From assembly GCF_965638725.1 (NCBI RefSeq), contig NC_134982.1, positions 310,001 through 374,000 of the forward strand: a stretch of DNA of 64,000 bases, given 5' to 3'. Numbering within the stretch: the stretch's first letter is position 1; every line of letters starts with the position of its first letter. Position numbers and translations under genes: made by a program. This DNA comes from Aptenodytes patagonicus. Its lineage: Eukaryota > Chordata > Aves > Sphenisciformes > Spheniscidae. The notes beneath the pieces are model-generated. The model had not been told where the DNA came from. It saw only the letters and a program-made list of their open reading frames with translations, and made no database searches. Of this stretch, positions 45,001 to 60,000 are shown piece by piece.

Positions 45001-48000
45001 GGTGGTGAGATAATAAACAGCCACAGTATTGTCTTGTAGCCATCCTGCAATGTGAGCGCTCAGGGGCCACCTTTGGGCAGCAGAGCTGGGCTGGGGGATG
45101 GAACCCATGGCAGGACTGAGGCGCCCATGCAACCGCTCATGGATTGGTGCTGGTGCCAGTCTATGTAAGGAATGGGCTCCTGACGATCTTTGCAGACTCC
45201 CTGTAGAACCGTTTATGGCGGTAGGACTCTGCCCAATGCATTGTTCATTAAATATTTTTTTATTTTATTTAAGCACAAACGTGTTTAATTCACCTCAAGT
45301 TGTACCATAAAAATTGCCCAACAATTGCCACTGTTCTGATCAGTAAGAAATGGAAAATAGGTTTACAGGTCATTAGATAACCAAAATAGGTACCTTTCTT
45401 ACCATATCTGCTAAAACCTGGTGGTGTTAAGTTCTCCTACATGGCTCTGCTTCACTGTCCTCCTGTCTAGTACCTGAATTCAGGAAGTAGCATCATTGGT
45501 TTCCAGAACAAGACTTGAGACAAGCAGCCAGAACACCCTTAAACATTTAAATGTTCTCTTGTCTTCTTTTCACCAAATGTTCTAAACCCAGTTTATTAGG
45601 AATTGAGCTTATTTTCAGGTTACTAGTCAATAGCTGATGGTCAGTTATCATGATCTCCCATTCATCTTTCCTTGGTGAATTTCATTATGCATCTTCTATC
45701 ACAAGTTTTCTTGAGCTAAGAGGGTATTATACTAACAGTTCTCTTTCCAATTTCTATCTAAATTAAATAATTGAAATTATGGCTTAATCTAATATCTTGT
45801 ATTTTCTCCCCAGATTTTAGAAAAATAATGTCTCTATCTTGGGTGGAAAACCAGCATTTATTGCAGTTTTCCTCATGGAACATTATTTTGCTTTAATTTC
45901 CATTGTTGGATCTGACAAAACGCACAGCAATCTATCTGACAGCTCTTTTCCCCTCAATGTCAAAATGCAGCTGAATTAAGATAATGATAACTGTATAGTA
46001 CAATTGCTTTAGTAAGGAGTATTCATGAGTCAATCTGCATTAAAAAAATGTTCCCAAGGCTTTTTTCAGCTGGGAAAATTACCGTGCTTTTAAAATAACT
46101 TATACCCTCCAAAAAAGAGGAAAGAGGCATCTGGTCTTCTGAAGCAAAGATGAAAGCAGATTTGAAAGAATGCAACAGGGAAATACATATTTAAGAGGAG
46201 ATGGGTGAATGCTGGGGGGTAATTCCATGGCACTGTAATAAAATGGATGAGGAAAAGATTAATCTCTACTGCTCCTTTTTTTTTTTTTCTGTTAAATATT
46301 TATATTTTTTAGAGTTGAAATGGAAAGCAAAATGTGATCAGAGATCTGAAAGGCTGAAGATAATGGGATCTGATGCCTTTTTTCTCTAGGCTCTTGTTGG
46401 ACACATGGTCTAGATTGTAGTTCAAAGGCCTGCATGAAGCAAGTGTACAGTATTGGCCCAGGGCCAGTCAACAGGTGTCCGAATTATTTAAAACCACCAC
46501 AATATGCTCTAATATCCTCTCAATATCCTCTTCTTGTCATCTTCAGCAGGGAAGTCCCTATTACAAGGGATTTTGAACTAGTCTGCTTCTCAGGCTCAAA
46601 GGTGGTAGTCTGAGGAAGCCTGCACACCAGCTTCCTGCCCTGTACCTCCTGTGTGGATAACCTGAAACCATCTGTATGTCAGCAACACTGTATACAGCAG
46701 TGCATGTTTCCCCCTCTTAGTTTCATGCTGCAAAGCATCTCTAGCCAAGCCACTGTGACCAGGCTGACTTGCACTACTTTAAGGCTGTTTTGTCATCTTC
46801 TGTGTCTTCTGGCAACTTCCTAGCTACACCTCTGAGCTGACAATATACCTTTGTGGCACATCAGGCTTGCTCTTCAAACCATCCTTTCCTGTTGGCCTCC
46901 GCTTCCTTGTGTGCTGGACCTTTGCCAATTTATTCCAAGGCTAAATTGACAAAACATGTTGCCTCTCTGCTGCCTTTTCACTACCTCCTCCCGCTCCCCC
47001 TTCTCATATCACAAATACCAAACTTCTCTCCGCTCCTCTGATCCCTTCATGCGCTTCAGAGGCCCTGTGCTGATCTGGGTTGCCTGTTAGGAGGTGCTGA
47101 AGCCAGCAGCCTTATGGCAAGGCTGCTGCAGCTCCATGCCCACAAGTCCAACCAGTGAGGCTGAGCGTGTGTACTTAGTAGGCACATATACGCATGTATA
47201 CAACACACATATATTGTATGCTGGGAGAGGGTGCTGGTCTGGTTCCCCCATCAGCTGTTGTTCCTCTGCACTCCTTCATGTGCATGGAGACAAACTGTTT
47301 ATCACACAACCTAACATTGTCCCTTCTAGTATCCTTCCCATTAACCACCTTCTCTTCCTGCTTTTCTCCTCCCAGGTAACTCTGTGGAGAAGGTGTCTGT
47401 GCAGGGTTTGCCCGAAGGAAATGAAAATATACCTAGCTGCTTTGTGCTCTTTACACGAGAGGCAGATTCCAAGCAAGCCATGCAAGCCCCTTGCTATTTA
47501 GCCATTAAGCTCTAATCTAGCTCCCACATATTTTCTTACTAACTGACTTTGATCAGTGCCTGCAGTGGACTGTGACATGAAGCTCGGTGCTGACAGGTCC
47601 AATGACTGCTCTGCTTGTGGCCTTGCAGAGAGCAGATAGGGTGCTATAAAGTGCTTGAAAGGGCGTTGGGAAAGGTTGCTATGTGAGCGTGCTAGTGGCT
47701 GGTGATCTTGCAGCCAGGAGAGAGACATTAGCTAAAAAGGTCACAATGGGAGAAGCAGAGAGAAGGAAAAGGAGAATGAATAGAGGTGTCTTTGAATTGC
47801 TTCATCAGATTAGCAGGATGGCAAGGAAGATTTTCCTTCTGTTCTTCATGTCGTACCAGTTCTGTGAATAAAAATAGGTCACTATTTTTCAGAGCTTTTA
47901 GTCTGGCATCCTTCATGAGTTCAAATTTACTTGAAACTCAGTTCTGCTACACTGCTTTCCCTGATGAGTGGATCCCTGGATTGTGGAAGAGTCCTGCTGT

Positions 48001-51000
48001 GATTAGCGTGGGTACTCTCTGGTGAAGAATGACCCAGAGTGCCTCTAGTAGTATACAAAAACATCTCAAGTATCCAAAATCCTAAGATTTGGGAATGCTT
48101 AGGAAACAAGGTTTTTTTAAAATAAGAGAGAGATGATTCCATATTTCTTTGGATTGAGCTAATGGAAGCCTTTTGGTGTATTTCACTTTGTTTTTATGTA
48201 AATTCTGCATTGCCACACCATTTTCCTACTGCACAGCTGTAAGACTCAGTATGAACAGGAAATTGAAGCTAACCAGCCTCATTTCATTGTTCTCGCACCG
48301 CAGAAATTACAAATATCAAGCCAAAATACAATAGAATTGCTTTGAACAGAAATAGCCCTATAAAATCTAAACAGACTGATTGTTCCAGGTATTTCTACAG
48401 ACAGATTTTGGAATTTATGTCACTATGATGCCAATTTAAGGAATAGCCTACTGTTGTGCCAGTGTGACTACCAAAATAGCAGGTACTTGGTACCTGTAGA
48501 AATCATGCACATGTGAAAATTTACATTGTCTGCAGATTACTATTTGCATTTAGAAATGTGTAAGCGACATGTGCTGAAGCCTATTTTGTGCTGCTATGTG
48601 TATCTGCAGGCATGCTTAAGAATTTGTTTTTCTAGCACAAATCACTCCAGACAGTTACAATGTGTTGCCATTAAGTGTCATTGCATAGATAGCTGGGTTA
48701 TAATGTTTGATCTTGATTTTAAAATAATGATTTTTCTTTTTTGAAAATGCTTGCAGCTATGTGTCAATTGACCACCTTTTAGAAAATATGTATACCCATT
48801 TTAGAAGTAATTTTAAACTTCAGATTTCTTTTATTTGCAGGTGCACAGAGCAAGATCTGCACCTGGAAACAGTTTGACAGCTAGAATGACCTGCTGTTCA
48901 ACTTTTCTTGAACTGAAATCAGATGGAAAAAACAAAACTTCCCCAGTATTTGTTGTTGACCTAAATGACAATGTGGGAGACTTCAGGGTAAAATGAGCAG
49001 AACCAGAAACATTTTGCACAACACAAGAATTACCCCTATGAGGGTGACCCCATGTTAATTTCGCCAGATTCTAACTCTTCAAAAATCAGTGGTTTGCTGC
49101 TTGAGAAACTCGGAAAAGCAGAAATATTGTCCCCGTTTTAGAAATCCCACAGACAGTTGCCTGACATGGAAGACAACATGGATGTAAAAAATACATTTAA
49201 AACCCAGGAAAATACTTCCTGCCTAAGGGATTTTTCAGAGAATGGTGATGACCTAATTAATTTTAACAGTATGGTCAGTGTCACGGCTGGAAAAGCAGAG
49301 AAATACTGCAGTGGACAGGTGCATTCCCGCCCTTCAAAAGTAATCACTTATAATACAGACAACTGTTGCCTTGACACGGAAGACTCTGTATCTGGTCAGT
49401 CTCTGGCAGATGTCCAGGCATGTAAAAAGACGGGGCTCGGTAGACCTCTAAACATGAATACCCTATTCAGTGAGCAGGCAGATACTCCCATAGTAAATCA
49501 CAATTATTTTGTAAAAGATGATTCTGAAAATTCTGCCACTATTCCAGAGATCTATGCAGAGGAAATTCCAAGTGTAAGTGATGACTTTTCTGATGATGAC
49601 CTAGAGGATTTTGAATGTTCAGATGTGCTGACAGTGCATGAAAATGAAATCTGGAAAAAGAAATTACAGTTTTTATTAGAAAGTGATGATGAAGATGATT
49701 TAAAACTGAGTAAGGATTGTGATGGGTGTGCTTACTTCCTCAGTGAAATGCCTTGTCTGTTCCGAGTGTCAGATAACACTACGCCTATGGATACCACCAT
49801 TGGCTTCTGTGGTCATCACTCAAAATTCAAAGGAGTAAATGTAAGGAGAGACCCCTCTATGTACAGCCAGTCAACTCTGCAGGCAGAGATGACTCTCACT
49901 GTTGGACACCACCGAGATAAAAGTACCAGTTTGAAAGACAAAGAAAAGTATAAAGTGCCTGTTGCATCTGCAGACATTGAAGATGACCATCCCAGAACTG
50001 AAGAAGAAAATAATGGAAGTGGCCACTCAGCTGCAGATTTCTCAACTGACAAATCAAAGAACAAGGATAATGTACGTGCCAAAGCGGACTCCTCTACTAA
50101 TGGCATAGGTGCTGCTTTGACAAATCAGGCTTCAGAGACAGTGACAGAAAACATTATGGACAAGGACTTGCTGGGTGAAAGCTCATTGCTGCTAGAGGAG
50201 GGGGGAAGAAATTTGTCGGAGGAAAATGCAAGGCATGCTGTCTGTACCTTAACAGAAAATCTAAGAAGAAACCTTTTAAAGTTGTTAAACCCTAAAGAGC
50301 TTTGCAGATACGTAAGTAATATAGGACAGTCTTTCCAGACTGCAGCAGAGGTCAGGGAATCCAGTGCTCTGTTTCCCAGTCAGGAAGGTGTCATTTCAAC
50401 ACAAATCCCTGAGGAGACAGAAAGCTTGCAAATGCAGGCTGGTTTGTGTCATACAGAAGAGGCTGATAAAGAGTGTCATTGGGAAAGGAAAAGGACTTGG
50501 GGCCTGTCTGAGCAAAATCAGATGCCAAATGAAAATGTCTCACCCAGGGTAAGTAAAGTGTTTATCATTTAATGGAAAGAGCTGCTCTGCTGATTTGAAT
50601 GCATTTTATTCCTGTTTGTCACAAAATAATGTAAAATTTAAATTACTTTGAAAGATACTATTCATGAACTTCTGAATGACAGCTACGGCTGGGAAGGAAA
50701 TCTGGTTTTGAAAAAGGCCCAAATAAACCATAAGCTGTTCTAATTATAGAGTGAGACTGATAATAGTAAGAGGCACTAATGGGACTCTGGACAGCTGGAT
50801 AGGGAAATCCGATATGTGGGCTATTGCACAGGTCTTATCAAAGTAATGTTTCTTTCAGTCCAGAAAGTTTCTCAAATACTTATTGTGAGCAGAGAATGTT
50901 GTGATTTACTTTCTTTTCAGTTTATACTCAAAGAACAAAATTGTCATCCGCTTATGGTGCTGGAAATCTAAAACAAATCAACAGGGGTTTGCTCTGAATT

Positions 51001-54000
51001 TATAACAAGGAGGGGAATTTAATCCAGAGAGTTCATGTTACGGAGGTGAATGGAGCTTTGCTTTTTAAAAATAAAACGCTGAAAGAGTCAGATATTCCAG
51101 CTGAAATGTAAAAACCAGTTAAAAATAAAACCCCAAAGTAGTAGTCTCTGTGTACTTGCATATTTTATGTCTGTTGGTAGGAAATCAACTAGGGAAATCA
51201 GTATAGTTGTACAGACTGATATGATGCTCCAGCGGTTTTCATAAGTGGGAGAATTGGATCATACTTTTTATTTCACATAGTAAAGACTGAAGATACATAA
51301 ATATATATATAAGTATTAAATCATGAATAATCTTGTTATCACCAACTTTGCTGATTTGAAAGTGCACAGCTAGTTGCACAGAAAAAAACATTTATGACAA
51401 ATAAACACAAGCTTTTTCCAGTTCCACATGCTTTTCTTCATCTATATCGTTTCAGCAAAAATGTATCCCAGTTCTGGGTAGTAGACTGACTTTAATCTCA
51501 CCACTGGGGTGTCTTCAGCAGTCAAAAATCACTTGAATTCTTCTGCCTGAAAAACATCCATAAGTTTCTCTGTTTTTATAGTACTTAAAATTCCAATCAT
51601 TTTAGCAGCACATAATGTTCTTATGATGGGGAATACCCTCCTATTGAAATTAACCTGCTGAGAATTTCTTGACAGTATGTATTACCATGGTTTGCAAGAG
51701 GCATTGTTTCATTTTTTTCCAAGTGCAGTACAAAAATTTAAATCCCAGAACCCTCTTAGCAAGGAGCAGCTGTTACGTTACTGTAAGTGCCATGGCCAAA
51801 TTTCAGATTGGCTGGTTAGACTCTTGCTACCTGCAGTCAGTATGTATTTCTTCTGTTTGTGTGTCCATGACCAAAACTTTACATTAGATAAAAATTAAGT
51901 AGGAAAGAAGTATCGGTGTACACAAAAGGTCTAGAGATGAGCACAAACCAAACACCTGGTTTTAAACATGCATGAATGAAGATGAAATTTAGGTGTAGGT
52001 TCAAAATTATGTGGTCTTGAAAATGAGCCAAACAAAAGCATCCCATCTGAAAACTACTCTTTATAGCACAAGTAAAATGTGGACAGCTTCTCCCATGTCC
52101 CATACAGTAAGCCAGAAACTCCTCAGCAATCTGCTTGTGTAGCCTAAGAATCAACCTCCTATTGCTGCACACAGGTTTATGTAAAAGTGCACTGTGGTAT
52201 TAGCTGGAGCCCAGCATTTGAGACAGCTCTGCCAGGAGCAAGGTGAGGGACTTGTAGCAAAAATCACAGCTGGCCGCTTTTGAAGTGTGTTGTATTTTCC
52301 CTCTCCATGTGGTGAATCAGGTCTGCTGAGAGGTACATAGCAGCCAGAGAACCACAGCACTAATTACTTAAGGATTTACACTTCCCCTTAGTGCCAAGAT
52401 GCCTCTAAATGGAACAACCTTTGCAGTCTGTCTTGTGCAGCAACTGCTGTTCTGGGTGACTTCTCCTGCCATTAGATGGTCAAGGTGGGAGTCTCCTGAC
52501 TCCTCTCATGACCTCATGATCTACCCCCAGGTGAAATTCTTTATTTATCTAATGCTTCAAAGCAGCTCAATTAATAATAGGTTCTAAAAGCCAACTGTAC
52601 CAGCTGTATGATATTACATACTGTGCAGAGAGCTAGGAGGCTTCAGGTTTGCAGCATGTCATTCAACAGCTGGTGTCTGTTTAGTGTTCAGCCAGCAGCC
52701 TCAGCCCAAGGTACTGGTGTCACTCCTGAATTACAGAGCCCATGTCTATGGCCTGCTGAATGCCAGCAATGTTGGTGAAGTCCTGCTGGAAAGGGCAGGT
52801 TCAGAGGGATTCGAGGGCATAAGCAAAATACTTAACATTTACGCTGATACACTAGGAAGAATGGCATGTGGTGTTTGTATATTTCTAGAGCAGTTTTTTT
52901 CTGCTGATTAGATCTACTGTTCATCCTGCCATTATTTTGTTTTCACTTGTGTCAGAACAGCCTGTTCTCATAAAACTTGAGAGATACTTGGTTTGATCTT
53001 CCTGACATAAATTTATGTCACTTCTAGATAATTTTGAATTTTATTATACAAAAAGGAGAGAAGCAGAACTGACACAGAACTTCCAAGTAATCAGGTAATC
53101 TGGTTGTGCACAAAAAGTATTTTGTCTGACACATCATACTTCTGCTTTGTTAGATTCCAGGGTAGCCAAAATTGCCAGGACTGCATAGGCCAATGAAGCT
53201 GTTCATCTGTTGGGCTACTGGCCCTGTTCAATATGTTAAGATGGTAGCTATCTGCTGTTGTGTGTGATGTCCTAGAAGCTGCCATGTGTAAAGGAGAACT
53301 GTGATTTAGAGTGTTTGATTGCTGGGGCACTCTTAAGTTTAGAGCTCCCTGCTCTGAGGTTAGTACAGAAATGTAGGTGCTAGTCATGTGCACTGCACTC
53401 CAACACTGTCATGAAGGAGAGGGCGTGTGCTGGGAGCAACATGCAGAAAGATATGGGAAAAGGGTGGAAAGGTAAGAGGGGAGGAAGGAGTTGGGTTACG
53501 CAACAAAAGAAGAGGAAAATGAAACTGTTTGAAAGGGTTTCAGAACAGTTATGATGGGTTAACTCTGCCCGTGAGGGGTTAGACTGAAACCCAGCAAATG
53601 GTTTCATGTAGGCCAATAAACAGCTGGTGGATGGCAACTGGTTTAATGGCTGGCTTTGAATACAAAATGGGTGAGGAGGACTTCTGTTCCAAAACAGTAG
53701 TGAGTAAGAATTACTGTGCATGCCCAACACATCATTTTCAATCAGCTTATAGTTGTTTCGTTTTTCATTCAAATGTCTTTAAAGTACATCTCTGCCTCTT
53801 GTCTCATTTGAGTGAATAGTTGCTGGAAAAAATGAAGGCTTTTTGGTTATCTGAGCTCAAAACCTAGTCAGTTATAATTTTTTGTGAGACATGTATTCTT
53901 GCTCCCTCTTGGTGCAGCTTGCCACCACTCAGTTCTTTTGCTGGAATTTTGAAAAAACAGTTTGCCTAAATCTGTTTCCTATAACAGGGGAAGCTGGGAT

Positions 54001-57000
54001 CCAAATCTCCTCCAACTTTGAATCTTAGCAGAAATTAGGTCTCTCATTTCTCAAAGTTTTTCACTTCATTGGAAAGTTTTGCACTCTGTATAAAATACTC
54101 AGTAGTCCTTGGGTGCAGAATAACTCTCCGTCAAGTGGTTAGCATGTTTTGTTTCTAAATATTATATTCATACTATGTGGCACAGATCCAAAAAGAAAGC
54201 GTGAGAAGCTACACCTCATCCTTTCTAATAGGCTAGAGTGGTTGGTATTTTTGCTTGAAAAGGTGGTCGTCTCAGACTTTTGCTCTGAGTCTGGCTGAGA
54301 TGAGAGCTGAGCATTCCCAGGGAATGGTCTGAGCCTGAGCAGTGTGCTAAGGGGTAGGAGCTCTGCATCAGAGCAAACAGGATTCCTAGTATGAGTAACT
54401 AGAGCTCATGTAGGCTGTGATACCAACCCTGCTCGTTCAATAGGATCCACCCTAGGGCTGGCAGATAACATCCCATTTTGTCACCTGTGTTATAGTTGGC
54501 TCCAGTCTTTCCTGAGAGACACACAAAAAACCTCATCCATTGAAAATCCTCACCACCTCAGAGCATGGACCCATGACAGCTGTGCATGGTCAGCCTATTG
54601 TTCTATGTTGTTGTCAAAGGCAGAGAACTCGCTTTCTGTCCTTTGAAATACTATAGTTCTTATTTAACTTCCTCTTTTTCTGCCCCTTCAGCAGGAATAG
54701 CAGGATGCTAGCAGGATGTGCCTGTCAGTAAGCATCTGTAGGATAAAATATAGCTCATGTCTTTTGTTTCACCTGTCTAAAGCAGTTGAAATAACTACAG
54801 GTATTGAGTTTTTTAGCTAATCCAAGGCAGGTGTGCCATTTAAAGCAGAGTGTTATTTTAGGAAAGAGGAATTTGAGTGGCATTGCATGAAACAGGGAAA
54901 TAGAAAGAGCCACTAAGCTACTGCTGGAGAACAGTGTAAACCGAAAGCAGTTCCAAACATGGTGGATTTGAGGGAGCTCTGATCCAGAGGCAGCGATATA
55001 CTTATTGTCTGTATTCTAGGGATGGTTTGTTATAGTCCTTTTGTACAAACAGAGGGATATAAATGTAACATGGAGACTTTATTTACAGTGGAGAATTACC
55101 TTGCTAAACCTTGTTAATTCAGTGTTATTTAAAGCCAATCACTGAACAGCACACGGCCTGCCAAGCTTAAGAGCCAGTCAGATCCAGAAAGGATTTCTCT
55201 TAACTTCAGGGAAGCTGTCATTCCCACCAAAACAGGATCCACTGCAACTCATAAAAACAGGAGTGAATATGGGATACCGAGTGCAAATACCAAAACAAGA
55301 GGTAGCGTGTAAAGCAACTAGACAACATAAATGGATCTGTCTTTATTGCCACAAGAGAGTCAATGGCTTTCAGAGCCAGAGCTTTGTTTTCAGAAAATTG
55401 TATTTTTGATCTAGTCCTGATTTAGACTTATGCATAGCTTGCATAGTAACTCAGCACTCTACAAACATAGTATGGCAGTAAAGAAACATTAAAGCGTTAA
55501 AACATTAAAGCGTTAAAAGAAACAGTAAAAAATGTAACATGTTGACCACTAAGTTGGATGATACAGTGGACTGAATAGAAGATCTCCAGACCTGAAAATG
55601 AACCAGCGCAGCTTGGGCTGAAGGGACAGATCAGTTTTACCATAACATTTGAGGTCACAGATTGGGTGCTGTTCCTCGGTTCCTGGTGACTTGAAGAAGT
55701 GACTTGAAACATTCAAGGGGTGACTTGAAACATTCTGGGAGAAGCTCACTTCACCTGTAAAACATTTTGCAGGTCTGTAGGTCATCAGTTTGGTCATCCG
55801 TGTCTTCTAGATCTCCATAGAGACTGTCAGATGAAAATGTTCCTGATATCAGATTGCCATGAAGAAGTAAAATCCTTTTAAATTTCTCCTTCTTTTCTCC
55901 GTGTTCTCCCCTGTTTCATTCCATAACTCAAGGGGTGACAAAAGTGCTCACTTACGCCATATGGTCCTTCTTTGCTTTTCATTTAATTGTTCCTGTCAGG
56001 CTTTGGAACACAATGGGTCTTATTAGCAGAGCAAGAAAACCAAGGAAGGGTCCTCCTTACATCATGATTTTACAATAGATTAAAAAGAAAGCTCTGGTTT
56101 TGAAGTGGCCGTTTCCATTTTCCTTTTACATAGCTCTTATGCAACTGACTTACCCGTTTATCCCTCCTTTATTCACAGTAACCATGGCTTTATAATGAAG
56201 GTACATGGACTGTATATTTCATGTATGAGTTTAAATACAGAAGTGTGATTTCATCTTTCTGTCATCACGCACCAGGCAGTTTGTTACACACACACAAAAT
56301 TACTTGTTCTAGTGCATTCACATAATTAAATTCTCTAGTTTGTTACCATTCTTTTGTCACCCCTGGAGTCGAGCAGACTGTCCAGTAATTGAAGCAATTG
56401 TTAAAATGTATGGCATTAAACCCTAGAAATCTTCTGTGAGAACAGGGAACAAAAAACCAAATCAAGATGAATAGTTCTAGGACTGTGTTAGCTGAAATAA
56501 ATCTAATCTAAGAAAATACCAAAGTTAAAGCCAGCAAGGTTTCCTAAAACATGTTTAAAGGATTTGGCTATAAGTACTTTCAAACAAAAATAACATGGAG
56601 CTGATTACCACATACCCTAGGAGCACATATCCCTGGTAAATATAAATTAAAAAATTAATAAATGTGCCACTATAAGGCTTCAAATTGCATTCTGCTTTCA
56701 GACCTACTTTTGTCAAATGCAAGGCAAGGCACTCCATTACAAGTCCTCTTTTGTCATTGTATTTATTTTCCAGCCATCAGACAGTGTGTCTAGACTCTAC
56801 AGTGCTGCATGTCTATAAATGCTTGAGACAGATGCTAACGTGGACAGACATACAGATTAGATAGATAAAAGGGTTCTTGAAATAATCAGCCCACTTTCCA
56901 GTGGGCATGAGAGCTGTCTATTTTCAGTCTCATACCAACAGCAGGTAGGGACTGACTGATCATATGTCTAACATACTTAGCAAGAATTCCACAGGTGTTA

Positions 57001-60000
57001 GTAAAAGCTGTGATTGAGGCTGCTGTGGCTGTAAGGAATAGAAAAATAAGCTCTGCTTTTCAGAGGTTTGCAGGGGAAGTGGAAGTGGCAGAAGGAGCAC
57101 TAAGCTCAAACCAAATGCTCAGGACCGACTGAGAAGAGAACTGGAACTGACTCTAGAGACACGTCCAGGCCCACATCCCCCTTGACTTGAGAGAAGGTGT
57201 GCATCTTAAGCTCAAAGAACTAGAGACTGGCATCTTCTCCTGCAGAGCAGACTTGAGCAGGAGACCAAGGCATTGGGAATCAGAGAGGACTGCAGTTGTG
57301 GAGCTGAGATTCCTAGGCTCAGGGTTTCTAGGTAAGTATGCACTAGCCAAGGAGTTTTGAAGACACTGTGGTGGCAACTGCATGGTGCTTGGGGTGGGAA
57401 CAGCAGTTAAAGTCATTGACAAAAATCTTCTATATCTCTTCCTTCCCCATTGTCCACAGCATGTAGTCAGCTCCACATCCTACTCAAGCTGAATGGAGAA
57501 ACAGAAAGGATGAAAGGAATTGCAACTGAAGTGGGTGGCTTTTGCAGCAAAGGAAAGCAATATTTGCTACAGCCGGTAATCCTTTTACCCTGAACTTACG
57601 GAAACTAAGAACCTAGTGTCTGAGCAGCCCCTGCCTCTGCCTGAGCACACAGCAACTCATGGGAAATCCTTCATTGCATATCCTTCACTAAGTAACAACA
57701 GATTCTTTTCAGGACCGCTTTTCTGAATTCTGTGTCTGCCAGCACTCATTACATATTTACAGCTCTGCTGTAGCCCAGAGGACTCACCCATTATGTATCA
57801 CAGTTGTTCATTTCAGCCATCCAGCACATCGTTACAAGTTAACAAATAACTATGGATGGAACTGGGACTCAGGAGGGAAAAACCAACCCAAAACAGTTAT
57901 GAAGTTGAGTTTGTGGCTGGATAAAAGCTAAAAAGTGTAAAATGTCTACAAATATTGGTGTTTTTTAAACTTAGTCTGATGGTTTTTAGCATTTCTTAAT
58001 TTCTGCTGGGAGTCAGTACAAAGCTTCAGACAACCGCTAGAAAGATACATGGTCAAATGTACAAACTAATTCATGAGGTCCGTGTTGTTATAGCCTGTTA
58101 ATGGCTATTTGAAAGTGAATATTTTTTTTCAAAGGTTGACTGCTAAGTTGCTCTCTACTTTTACAGATTGTTCTGGCAAATGAATGGTAACCAAAAGCAT
58201 AAAGCATAATTAGTTTAGGAAACAATGCATTTTTCTCTAGTAAAAAATTGTAGGCTTCTCCATCTATGAATTGCTATGGGTGAAACATGCTCACCACCTC
58301 CATGGAATTGATTTAGAGCTGAAGAGGATTAGAGAAAATCCTGGAGAACAAAAGCTTGGCAGGGACTCCGGAACAAGAATTTAAGAATGAAAGCTCAATT
58401 CTGAGGAGAATGGTGAACAGTTTAACAGATTTTGTATGCCAGGCAGATGGCAGCACTTTCTTCATCCCATGCAAGCCCAAACATCAGCCAGTTGTTCTTC
58501 TTAATAAAGTCTGCACTCCTTGCATAAATGAAGTTCAGTTTGGCTTAGTTTAATTGAGGAATGGATTGTTTCTACATAAAGTGATGATTTGGAATATTTT
58601 GATATAGAAGAATAAAGGAGATGCAGGAGGAATATGGATTTTTATTTCCTGCGACAATTTTCCCAGCAGTGCCCCTAAGGTTGCAATGCATGTCTCATTG
58701 CTAGAGGAGGGCTGAATATGCCTTATATTGAGCAATTCATTACCACTTGGACAGAGGCAAGATCTGGAATGATCTCTATCATTCCCTTTTGAAGCGGGAC
58801 TTGTCACCTCAAGGGGTCAGAGGTGACCCAAGACAAATTTCAAAGACAGCTTAAAACTGACCCAGAGATGTTAATTTCTTGGTGGGAGTCTTGTTCTGAA
58901 GTACATAGCACAGCAGACATGTGGGGTGCATTCTCTGAAACTTTTCAAGACTGATACATATTAAGAAAGCATCTTTGTGAAACTTAAGATAACAATGCCC
59001 ATGATGGGAGCAAAAGGGAAGGCAAGCTCCCAGAAAACTAGTCTGGGTAGTTCCAGAAACTCATCAGTTTTGATTATGTAATAATTACATAAGTATGGTG
59101 GGACACTCTGACTGTTAGCAAAAGGCATAGACATGAATTTTATTTTATTTTATCTGTTTTTAACTAGCTGAACTATATCAGTCATTGATCTTCATCTTGA
59201 TTACATTTTATATTTCTCAGCATTTGGATCCAGATCTGAAACTTACCAGGGTTCAAGGCTGTTAAGACCCAGGAGTTGGATTGAAATCCATTAGGTTGAT
59301 AGCTACAAGTCAGAAACTTGACTATTGACAAATACTAAAAAAAAAAAAAAATTAGGTACATTTCAAGCCAGAATTCTAGTTCAGGCCTGTGTCAAGCAAC
59401 ATTCTAATTTTTAATTACATTTCTCTTTTTTTCTTCTTTGTAGAATCAAGGTGCTAATCTTAAAATCTTTACCCAGAATTGTGAGAGACTATGTATGGAG
59501 CCTGGAACAGAAAAGGAGGGCATCTTCATGACTTGTGAGAGTGCAGGAACCATCCACCCAGCTTCAGAAATGCTCTGTACTGAAAAGACATTACAAGTAA
59601 AAAATGCAAATTTACAGACCTATTCTCAACACCATGCTCCTTCTGATAAGAGAGAAAGTTGTCACCAACAAGTCTTTTGTGAACAAGGAATTAATATTAT
59701 TAGTAATGGCAACAAATCAAAGAATGATATTTCACCTTTTCCTTTATGGGATACGGACTCTGTTCCTGATAAACAAGAGTGTTTGTGTGCTGTTCTCTCT
59801 TCTGCAAAGCTATGTGATGAGCCAAGGGAGGGAGAGCAAAGGTATAGTTTTGACTCACATGATAGCAACGACACAGATATTCTCTGCAGTCTATCATGTG
59901 ATGAATCTCTGTTTGAAGCTAATCCCAAGTCAGTCCTGGAATCTGGAGAACCTGAGTGCAAAGGAGATGCTGATATATCTGCAGTGCATGACAAGCTGTG

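Larger units (their letters stand above)
43115..48840 (+). other. ALPK2 intron sequence (5.7 kb); also 39061-40150 and 40205-42980
   Basis: Contains the CR1 fragment at 43787 and AT-rich repeats. The two upstream introns contain the CT microsatellite, the CR1 scrap at 41632 and the fold-back LTR fragment at 42140. I found no other coding signal. Confidence 0.6.
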
